From Bombyx mori (taxonomy: Eukaryota; Arthropoda; Insecta; Lepidoptera; Bombycidae): a DNA stretch of 64,000 nucleotides. The stretch lies in NCBI RefSeq assembly GCF_030269925.1, contig NC_085124.1:3906001-3970000 (forward strand), in the 5' to 3' direction. How positions within the stretch are numbered: position 1 is the first letter of the stretch; each line of letters starts with the position of its first letter. The translations under genes and the position numbers were made by a program. The notes beneath the pieces were generated by a model. The model was not told the DNA's origin. It worked only from the letters and a program-made list of their open reading frames with translations, and made no database searches. Shown piece by piece: positions 47,301-59,300 of this stretch.

Positions 47301-50300
47301 CACACACATTAACACAATAATAACATCTTTGCTTATAAATGAGCGACAAGACATATCAATATATTTGAAATATATTAGAGACAAATACAGAAGTGTTTTG
47401 TAACGATATTGTCGACATTTTCAAAGTTGAAAACTATGGTCGCGTTTGTGTGTATTTTTTCTTCCCCTTATCCGATAAGGCCTCCAATTTAACTATCATT
47501 TCATAATTCGAAAATGGTTCTTCAACTGCTCATAATAAGTCGTTCTGGCCTAAAGGATAAGACGTCCGGTGCATTCGTATGTAGCGATGCACCGGTGTTC
47601 GAATCCCGCAGGCGGGTACCAATTTTTCTAATGAAATACGTACTTAACAAATGTTCACGATTGACTTCCACGGTGAAGGAATAACATTGTGTAATAAAAA
47701 TCAAACCCGCAAAATTATAATTTGCGTAATCACTGGTGGTAGGACCTCTTGGGAGTCCGCACGGGTAGGTACCACCACCCCGCCTATTTCTGCCGTGAAG
47801 CAGTAATGCGTTTCGGTTCGAAAGGTGGGCAGCCGTTGTAACTATACTGAGATCTTAGAACTTATATCTCGAGGTGGGTGGCGCATTTACGTTGTAGATG
47901 TCTATGGGCTCCAGTAACCACTTAACACCAGGTGGGCTGTGAGCTCGTCCATCCATCTAAGCAATAAAAAAAAAATCATAATAAGTACCAAAACATCGAT
48001 CTTTTTTCGACTTCTTAATTATTATTTTTTAACCATAAATTTAATTGAATTTTCAGGTTCGGTCGACACGTACTTCATAGACGAAAATCCGCAACTGTTC
48101 ATGTTTAAAGCCTCACAGAACAGAGCGCAGAAGATCCTCAACTATCTTGGCTATGTGCTGGTCAACGGGCCGGCCACTCCTCTTGCCACCAAAATACCCC
48201 CATCTGACGTCAAGCCCTACATACCTCAAGTGCCGCTGGGTAAGGAATTTACAGTCTCTCACTCCGCCCAACTCAGTAAAACCTTCGAGACTTTTTGGCG
48301 AGAACGCGATGCATGAAGTTGTGTGATTTGTTTTATTTTGTCTATTTAGTGTTTCTTCCGATTTAAATATGTGATAACGGTGGCTTATTAACTGTTTAGT
48401 ATCTGTGAAAGTACACAAATGTGGGAAAATTAAACAAAGCCGCTGAACGTAACTTCTCGGGATCCTCCAAAAAGTCCACTGAAAAAGTCTCAGTAAATAA
48501 CCACCATTTTACTGAGATTATATTTCATACCATATCATTTCATTTCACTTCATATTAACATTTTTCATAAAAATAAGATTATAAATTAAAATAAGACTTG
48601 ACCTAAAGGTCTTAGTTACTAGGTCATAAAATCACTCTAAAAAAAGTAAAACCTTCGGCAATACACATCTCTAGAGCAAGGATGGGAAACACGCGGCCCG
48701 CCAAGCATTCCTAAATTAAATTTATTTATCGACTTTCGTTCGGTTTTTCTGTTTTTTTTTATCTATTAAAATTTGTATATGAAATCTTTACTTTTTTTTT
48801 TTGAATTGTAAAGTTTCGTAAATTATTTAAATTGGCCCATTGATAAAAAATGTTGCTCACCCCTGGTCTAGAGTTATACTCGATACATTCTGACTTTGTA
48901 GGAATCTGTGCCGCTCTTAAAACTCCTTATAACATTTGTTCGCTGGTCCTTTGACTTGAAATCGTCACAACGAAAGTGTACAATCATGCTTAAGTTTATA
49001 CGATACGAGAAAAGTAACGACATTGCGTTCGGTATGTTTCTATAAGTATATACAACGCAGCGCGTGGTGCGTTTTCCGAACATAACATCATTGATAGTAA
49101 TAAAATATTCCACCTTCAATGGCACTTAGCCAACTCTGTTATGAATGCTAGAACTTACATATAAGCAAAGAAAAAGTACTTTAAAAATTCGAATACCTAA
49201 TGCTTACAATAGAAATAGATCCGTGGTGCGGTAGTCGGTTTCGTTAATGAAGAAGAACTAATAATGAAAAAAGCCCACAAACCGTGGATTTCACATACCT
49301 AAATGGAGGCGAAATTTAAGGTTTTTTTTTATTGCTTAGATGGGTGGACTAGCTCACAGCCCACCTGGTGTTAAGTGGTTACTGGAGCCCATAGACATCT
49401 ACAACGCAAATGCGCCACCCACCTTGAGATATAAGTTCTAAGTCTCAGTATAGTTACAACGGCTGCCCCACCCTTCAAACCGAAACGCATTACTGCTTCA
49501 CGGCAGAAACAGGCAGGGCGGTGGTACCTACCCGTGCGGACTCACAAGAGGTCCCACCACCACTATAATTATTATGTTATATAATTATACATCTTACTTA
49601 CGTTAAAGCTAATATGTAAACAACAAGCTGACCAATTATTTTTTACGAGAAAATATGATCTCGTAATAACGTCAATCGCTTAATATGAAGTATAGCTAAT
49701 AACATGTTAGGCACACTAAGAATAATAAAACTAAAAACAACGAATTATTTGATAGAAATTTTAACACATTTTCATATTCAAGAGACTCATTTATTAGTTC
49801 ATAGTTTAAAAAAAATGGTGCCCGTGCAACTTGGTGCACGTAGAAGTGAAACTTCTTTTGCGGTGTGTACTATTGTGGTTTTCTTAATTTTTCATCAATA
49901 AATCAAATTTCTCTTGTAATAGGCAACGCTGTCCGTGTATAAGATAATCAACCTAGCTCGTATTGTTCTCCGTTCTCTCCACGGTCGAGTGGTGCGCGAA
50001 ACGCTTTGTCTATTGTCTTGCTCTTGTATCTTTTCTCTTTAGCTGTCGCGAGTTAAAATTTACTCTCAACGCGCCTAAAGAAGTTTCACTTCGAAAAATA
50101 TATATACAAAGCCTAAATTCAAAATTTGTTAATTAAAATTCGTTTTGAATTTTTTCTCTTACAGTACGCTTTGGCTCTGGTAGGTTAAATTTTTATAAAT
50201 AAATATTTTTTGTTGCCAATTTTATAAATTAATTTACTACCACTGGCTTGGGCTTCTTATTGTTTTTGTGACACACTTATTATTATTATTATTACATACG

Positions 50301-53300
50301 TCGATTGGTATTATATCCTCTAGTATTGACAGGTCGAATTGAAAAACGTCACTCTGGTCTTCCTAAAGTCAATGCTAATGTTAAAAACAAAAAGTCTAGC
50401 AGCACTCATACCACAATGCATAAATCTGGTAATAACATTTTTTAAAGTTTGAGTAGGTAGTTACAATGAATGTCATAGATAAATTATTTAGCCAGTACTT
50501 CGTGTCATCTTTTGCATAGACATACTGCAGTTTAGAGAAGAAAAAAAATAGCGTTTTCTTAAATATAATTTAATTTGATTACCGTACTTGTAATGAGTAA
50601 ACAGTAGCAACACTGTCTTATGTTGCCACCATGGAAATTGCTTCACTAATTATTTAAATCTTCACTTATTAATCGGTTGGTTCGTTAGTTATTTATTTAT
50701 ATGTATTTAAAAATGCGTGGTGGAAACGTTCCTGAAAACTTAGACATGTTAATCGGTAATACTAGACACGACATTTTATAAATCGCGATCGAAAAGTCAT
50801 ACATAGATCACTTATTTACATTCCACTGCTCGCAGTGTAAGAGCAATTAACGGACGCTTAAGGTCAACGTTCTCTCGCGCTACCTTTGCTGTACATTGCT
50901 CTGCCGCGATACTTGTACCGCCAATGCGAAAAATTTTATTGTAAATTAATATTATTTATCGTTTCTGGAGGGTAGTCTTACATCATCACCGTGTCTGCTT
51001 CAGGAACGATTCTTTAACACCCTTTAAGATTCCTGACATGAGAGGCAAAAGGTCGAATCTATTTATTCAATTCAATTATTCAATGGTATTTATGACTTTA
51101 ATTATGTTTTTTTTTTTCTTTTAAAAAAAACTGTGATCTCTAGAATTTTTAGTATAATTAAAGAAAAATCGTAAAGGCATTTTTCAATATAAGACTAGGC
51201 AAAAAAGTATAAAAAAAAAAATTTTAGCATCGTGCATTACCATTTAAATAATATTAAAAAAAGGCTCATCAGTTCAAAAATGAAAATACAAAATTGGATC
51301 CGAAAAGAAACGTGGTAAAAAGTCATCGAAATCGTATACGTGCGACATTATGCCTCCCTTGTCGAGAACCGTTATTTCATCCTGACCGCTTCCATTGCAG
51401 GATTTTTATTTATTTACTTTAATTAATTAGTTCAGATATGTAATTGGCACCTCATTCGCTCACGGTTGCACTGTATTCATTTTACTAAAACCATATTTTT
51501 CAGACCTTTCCCCAGAGGCTATTAAAAGACAGGAATTAACCGGAGAAAACACAGGTATTTACTTATTTTCACCTATAATAATATACCTACATTTACCTAA
51601 ATACACTATTTAGTGAAAATGCACAACTTTTATAATTTCTAATAAATTATTTTTGTAATTGATCATCTTTTCAACATAACTTCAGATTTTCGTTCAAAAA
51701 CTCAATCTGAACAAAAGTATAAAGTTTAATTTCGAACGATATTTTTTAAAACACGTTTTTTTTTTATTGTATACATGGGTGGACGAGCTCAGCCCACCTG
51801 ATGTTAAGTGGTTACTGGAGCCCGTAGACATCTACAATGTAAATGCGCCACACACCTTAAGATATAAGTTCTCAGGTCTCAAGTATAGTTAGAACAACTG
51901 CCCCACCCTTCAAACCGAAACGCATTACTGCTTCACGGCAGAAATAGACAGGGTGGCGGTACCCACCCGTGCGGACTCACAATAGGTCCTACCACCAGTA
52001 ATTACGCAAATTATAATTTTGCGGGTTTCATTTTTATTACACGATGTTATTCCTTCACCATGGAAATCAATCGTGCACATTTGTCGAGTACGTATTTCAT
52101 TAGAAAAATTGGTACCCGCCTGAGATTCGAACACAGGTGCATCGCTCAACACGAATGCAACGGACGTCTTATCCGTTAGGCCACGACGACTTCAAGGAGT
52201 CATATTCGACGATATGAGTTCAAAGGTCTCAGTAAAGTTCTAGTTAATTGCAACGGCAATTCGTTCCGCAGCCGTCCAACCGCCGAAGGGCTACAAACAA
52301 ATACTCGACGAGGGTGGCCCCGAGGCCTTCGCCAAAGCGGTCCGGCAGCACAAGGGTCTACTCCTGATGGACACGACGTTCCGGGACGCGCACCAGTCGC
52401 TGCTGGCCACCAGGGTGCGGACCCACGACCTGCTCGCCGTCTCGCCCTACGTAGCGCACAACTTCAACAACCTGTACTCGCTCGAGAACTGGGGAGGAGC
52501 TACATTCGACGTGGCCTTGAGGTAACACTTACCTTTCGTAACAATCAATGTAATCTTTTTTTTATGGGATTTTATGACCTGGTAACTAAGACCTTTAAGT
52601 CATTTCTTATTTTAACTTTTATTCTTATTTTTATGAACAATGATAATATGGAGTGAAATGAAATTAAGATGATTAATTTGAGAAACATTAATCAACTGGG
52701 ATGAAATTAAATGAAATAAGATGAGATAATATGGGATGAAATGTAATCTCAGTAAAATGGTGGTCATTTACTGAGATTTTTTCAGTGGACTTTTTGGAGG
52801 ATCCCGAGAAGTTACGTCCAGCGGTTTTGTTTCATTTTCCCACATTTGTGCACTTTCACAGATGTTAAACAGTTAATAAACCACCGTTATTACAAATTCA
52901 AACCTGAAGAAAGACTAAATAGACGAAATAAAACAAATCATACAACTTCACTCCTCGCGTTCCCGCCAAAAAGTCAATCAATGTAAAAATATATAATAAT
53001 ATGTATAGACTATATCGACGCAGTCAGAGAAAGTGTAAAAGTAGCCCCGGTAATCAACAAATTAAGGAGCGGACGGTTAGCGTGGTATGGCCATGTGATG
53101 CATAGAGAGAAGATGCATGTGACTAGGAGGAAAGATTTGTTGGTTTGTTTGTATTGGATAGGCTCCGAAACTACTGAACCGATTTAAAAAATCTTTCACT
53201 GTTGGAAAGCTACGCTATCCCCTTGTGACATAGGCTGTATATATAATATTTTCAAAAAAATTAGAGATCCTCATTGAAACTCCAATAATGTAGCCCAATA

Positions 53301-56300
53301 TGTAAAAAAATTTACCTAAAACTATACATCGCGTGCGCTACTTTCCAAGCGAAGCCGGGGCGGGCCGCTAGTGATTAATAAAAAAAAAAAATTGTATTGT
53401 ATTTTGTATACGTTGTTCACAGATTCCTCCACGAGTGTCCGTGGGAGCGTCTCCACGACATGAGGCAGCTGATCCCGAACATTCCGTTCCAGATGTTGCT
53501 CCGCGGCGCCAACGCGGTCGGTTACACCAACTATCCCGACAACGTTGTTTTCAAGTTCTGCGACATGGCCGTGAGTGTGAATTGTACCTTATTACTATTA
53601 ATATAATAACTTTAGTCGTAAAACAAAACTGGTGCGCGTGCGACTTGGTGCACGTGAAAGAAGTGAAACTTCTATGAAAGAAGTGAAACTTCAACGTACC
53701 TCGAGAAATAACATTGACTTAGAATAAAACTGTTGCCGGTATTCGATGATTACCGAACGTGCCCTTAGGTTTTACTTAATAATATTTTTAGTGATAAACA
53801 TTACTTTTATTTAAAATACTGCTCTCTGTAAATATTTTAGAAACTAAGCTTGCAATCTAGTAGTTTATATGAAATGCAATAGATGTCGCTAAACTAAATA
53901 ACGAACTAACTCGCTTTGTCCTTTCCTTCTCTCCACGGTCGAGTGGTTCGCGAAACACTGTCTTTCTATATTGTATCTTTTCTCTCTAACCGTAACGACT
54001 CTGTCGCGAGTTAAATTTTACTCTCAACGCGTCTAAAAAACTTCAAAAAAACGAAGGTTGCCGGGAGCCCTTGAAAATGTTCCAAAGTATTTCACCTTCA
54101 AACATGAGGTCGGAGTCTCAGTAGCATTCTGATATAATAGTTCCGCCCATCAAAGCAGAACGCCCAAATTCTTCACTATGGAAAAGGGGTGGGATGGTAG
54201 AAAGTATCCATAAGGGCTTAGATTTCCACTCATCACCAACAGTGACTACTAGAAAAACACAGACAAGTGAAAATGTTGGGAAGTTAATCTCTGAATAGTC
54301 GGACGTGTCAGCGTCATTGAAATATCCTTTTTATAATTATTTAGCTCAATTAGAAGTGCCTTCGCGTGGCGTTGCAGACTCATGAAATGTTGACTTTACA
54401 AAACGATTAGTATTGTGTTCTGATAAATGAATAATTAGCACATTCCGCATCAAGACCAATAAACACATTATATCACTCTAGTCTATTCTGTAACTTCATA
54501 CCCATACGGAAACAAAATAGAAGCATTGGAAGGTGTTTTGTTTTTACACAAAACGTAGTGATTATATAGTTATATACTCTTTGGAATTAAAAATACCGTC
54601 TTCCTTGCAAAATAATTTTGACGTGAATTCTCTATGATGTTTTTCATAATGCAATGCACGCTAATCGTGTACATTGTCAACAATTTGGATCGTCGCCAAA
54701 ACCCTCTTAACATCTACCTAATGCCTATAATGTTTTTATTGTATATCAGAGGAAATGTGAAAGTAGCCCTGGTAATTAACAAATTAAAGAGCGGACGGTT
54801 AGCGTGGTATGGAGATGTATGGAAATGGTAGTGCAAGGCAGAGGGGGAAGACGTTGACCGAAGAAGACATGGATGGAGTGTGTTAATGACGATATGAAAG
54901 AGAGAGGAGTCAGCGTTGAGATGACGGCTGATAGAAGAGAATGGAATAGAAAAATTCGCTGTGCCGACCCTACCTAGTAGGATCATCATCATTCTCCTGC
55001 CTTTCACCTGGGGTCGGCGCAAGATGTTTTCCTTCCATACTCTTCTATCATATACCATTTCTTCGTTCACTCCCCTCTTACACATATCGTCTTTCACGAA
55101 ATCCATCCATTTCTTCTTAGATTACCTCTACCTCTATATCCTTCCACATTCATAGTTAACACTCTCTTACCAACCTCATTTTCTTTTCATCTCATCACAT
55201 GTCCATACCATCCCAAACGCGCACTTCTCAACTTCTGTCACGGGTGCCACTTTCAGACTTCCTTTAACATATTCATTTCGTATTCTATCCATTCTCGTTA
55301 CTCCACACATACATCGCAACATTCGCATCTCTGCATGCAATCGCCTTTTATTCATCCTTCATAAAAGACCCCACCTAGTAGGCTAAGGTGAAGAAAAAGA
55401 AGTCCAATGTTTTTATAAATGTTTATCCTCAGGTCCAAGCAGGAATGGACATCTTCCGAGTTTTCGATTCGCTGAACTACCTGCCGAACTTGGTACTGGG
55501 CATGGAGGCAGCCGCGAAGGCAGGCGGAGTCGTCGAGGCCGCCATCTCATACACGGGCGACGTTTCGGACCCCAGCAAAACTAAATACGACCTGAAGTAT
55601 TACACGAAGCTGGCCGACGATCTGGTGAAGGCCGGAACTCACGTGCTCGCTATCAAAGACATGGCCGGACTGCTGAAGCCCCAGGCTGCGAAGTGAGTGT
55701 CATACATTATACAGTGTGCTTAGTGCGAGTTTTTTAACGTTCTCGATAGCGTAAAAGTTAACTCATATTTGTATGGAATGGGATCGTTTGCGTACGGTTG
55801 CCGCTAGGGGCGCTGTTGCAACTGCTTATAAAATTGGATTAACTTTTACGCTATCGAGAACGTTAAGACACTCGCACTAAGCACACAGTCTTCGGTTTGA
55901 GCGAGCCGTAAACATAATTAAAACCACTTTTACCGTTTAATCTCGCGTTTTTTATTGTAACTAAATTTTTTCCAATTCAATCCAAAATTTCGAATGTGTA
56001 TGTACACTTTAAATTACATTAATTTTGTTTTTTAGCTATAGTCTACTTTAAAAAAAAAAATTATTTCTGACGTTTCATGACACACAGAACGACCTTAAGT
56101 TTGTAGTCTGGCAATTCGTTTGTCTAAGTAATATAATAGCAATAGCAAACGCGTAATTTTATTAAGCTGTAAAAGCAGTTTTAAATTATGAGTAAAACGT
56201 GCTCATCCCTATCTTGTATTGGCATTAGCAGTTTCAATTACTGCGTGAATTCTTTAATTTGTTTTTTCATACATCATACATACATGTTTTTAATTTGTTT

Positions 56301-59300
56301 TGTCATTTCCAACATATTATATCAATACGGGCATACATTGAGTTAATAATTCTTCTTTCTTTCTGGTCGTTCCCTCAATGCTGAGGATCGTGACTGTATG
56401 TCAATCTTCATTCGGTCTGGTTCTGCGCCATATGTACCACTCCCTGCATCTGGCCTCCAGTCACCTCCTTGAGTTGGTCCACCCATCTAGCTGGCGCTCT
56501 TCCTCTAGCGCGCTTCCCCTCCATTAATCCGAGAATGATGAGTTTCTCCAGGCTCGAAGGGACCGCATTATGTGCCCAAAGAAACTCCGGATTCTTTCCT
56601 GGCACGTAGTCAGCAGGCGCTTCTTGGTGACCTTCAGTTAATAATTTATAATGTATAAAAGAAAAGGTTTTTCATTATGATTACGTAGAACATCCGCGTT
56701 CCGTTCAGGTTGCTGATAGGCGCCATCCGCGCGGCGCACCCGCACGTCCCGCTGCACGTGCACACGCACGACACGAGCGGCGCGGGCGTGGCCGCCATGC
56801 TGGCGTGCGCGGAGGCGGGCGCGGACGTGGTGGACGTCGCCGTGGACTCCGTGTCCGGACTCACCTCGCAGCCCAGCATGGGCGCTCTGGTGGCTTCCTT
56901 GCAGGGCACCCCCTTGGACACTAGTCAGTAATCATTTCGAATTTACCACTCTGACTAAATAAGGCTGTGATGTGAGCCCACGTTAATAAGTATTAGCGTT
57001 CTTCGTAATTCTGGCGCGAAGTTGTCGTTTCGTTTCGGGCGACAGTTTTGCGTTGCCCCATCGCCTGGGTCGGTACAACATCGTGTCTAACCCAGCGAGG
57101 TTAGTGTAAGCCACTTCACATATCTCGAGGTCATTTAACGCTAGCTAAAGCATTATGAGAAATATATTGAAAGTACATTTTTTTTATTTTTTTTTTATTG
57201 CTTAGACGGGTGCACTAGCTCACAGCCCATCTGGTATTGAGTGGTTACCGAAGCCCATAGACATTAAAACGTAATGCCGACACGTAACGACAACGTAAAT
57301 GCCGCCACCCACCTTGAGACATGAGTTCTAAGGTCTCACATGTAACAGTACAACGGCTGCTCCGCCCTTCGAACCGAAACGCATTACTGCTTCGCGGCAG
57401 AAATAGGAAGGGTGGTGGTATCTACCCGTGCGGACTCAGACGTCGTACCACCATCATATTAATTGTGTATCTAAATCGGTTTAGTTTGTACAATGAAGAT
57501 GAAACAATAATGAATTGTTTCCTCCACGCAGAGATACCGCTACAAAAGGTGTCAGAGTACTCAGCCTATTGGGAGCAAGCTCGTACCCTATACGGACCCT
57601 TCGAATGTACGGCCACAATGAAATCTGGCAACGCTGATGTGTACCTCAATGAGATCCCCGGAGGACAGTACACCAATCTACAATTCCAAGCTTTCTCCTT
57701 AGGACTGGGAAGCCAATTCGAAGAGGTCAAGAAAGCTTACAGGTAATTTGAATTTTGAACAAGTAAACAAATTCATCTGTGTCATCATCTCAGTGCGAGT
57801 TTTGTAACGTTCTCGATAGCGAGAAAGTTAGCTCAAACTTGTATGGAGTCGGAACGTTTGCAACTAAGCACATTGACGCCCCCCTTTTGAAAAATGGAAT
57901 TGAATAATCAATCAACTTTCCTTCTCTTTTGATTCGTCTTTCAGAGAAGCAAATCTCCTCTTGGGTGATATAATCAAAGTTACTCCATCGTCGAAGGTCG
58001 TGGGAGATCTTGCACAGTTCATGGTACAGAACAAGCTGACGGCTGCCGATATCAACGCTAGAGCTGAGGAGCTCTCCTTCCCGAAGTCGGTGGTGGAGTA
58101 CCTGCAGGGAGCCATCGGGATACCGTATGGAGGATTCCCTGAACCATTGAGGTATCCAACCATTTATCTATATTAAAGTTCACTTTTTTTATTTATTGCT
58201 TAGATGATGCCGTACGTTCCATGGGGAGTGCTCTGAGGAATTGTTTGAGATGATCCCCTCATCTCCTTTTTATCATCGGAGCAGAGTTCATCCATATTAT
58301 CTGGAACCGCTGCGTTCATCCACAGTGCGTTTCCAGAGGTCTTTTTTGCCACGTACCATCCGGCTATGGAATGAGCTCCCCTCCACGGTGTGTCCCGAGC
58401 GCTATGACATGTCCTTCTTCAAACGAGGCTTGTGGAGAGTATTAAGCGGTAGGCAGCGGCTTGGCTCTGCCCCTGGCATTGCTGAAGTCCATGGGTGACG
58501 GTAGCTACTCACCATCAGGTGGGCCGTATGCTGGTATGCCTACAAGGGCAATAGAAAAAAATTGAGTGGACAAGCTCACAGCCCACCTGGTGTTAAGTGG
58601 TTACTAAAGCTCATAGATATCTACAACGTAAATGCGCCATCCACCTTGAGATATGAGTTCTAAGGTCTCAGCACATTTTTGTATAATCCACTGTGGTTAA
58701 TATCCAAATTAAGACACAAATTATATATGGTGCCTATTTATAATTCCATATTATTATCTTTATAATTCCATATTATTATTTTTAGGTCGAAAGTTCTGAA
58801 AGACATGCCGAGAATCGAAGGACGTCCCGGAAAAGAGTTGCCTTCTCTGAACTTCGATAAACTAAAGGGTGAACTGAAAGAATCTTTCCCAGACGTAAGT
58901 CGAATATGTTTCAACTCAAAATTGATTTATAATTTTATATATTTACTGGAAATGATATGTAACCATAGTAATAACGAATCGGAAAGTTTAATAGATTATA
59001 AAATCTTGGCTCTATGCAACTATATAGGCACATTACGTGTGACGTCATTCTGAACCAAATAAGCGACGAAGTAAATGAATGTATTAAATACAATAATTAT
59101 AATCTTATTTTCAAATATTTTATATAGTGCGCTGTGGTTCTTGTTTAAAAAAAGCTATGGGCATTAAATATATTCTCAAAAGAAAAACTACTTAGATTAT
59201 GTATTATTGAGATATTTTAGTTTGCCTCTGCAGTGTGTTTACGTTTTTATATCGCTAAGAGAACTAAAGTTTCTTGAAAACGAATAAAAACATTATAAGA

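Noticed and set aside
48240..48316. Extension of PC exon 12 by about 25 codons beyond the donor
   Set aside because: The extra residues lack conservation and run into a retroposon; the donor G|GTAAGG fits the downstream phase exactly.
53435..53677. Alternative frame across PC exon 15
   Set aside because: Shadow of the real exon; the conserved carboxyltransferase sequence is in the other frame.
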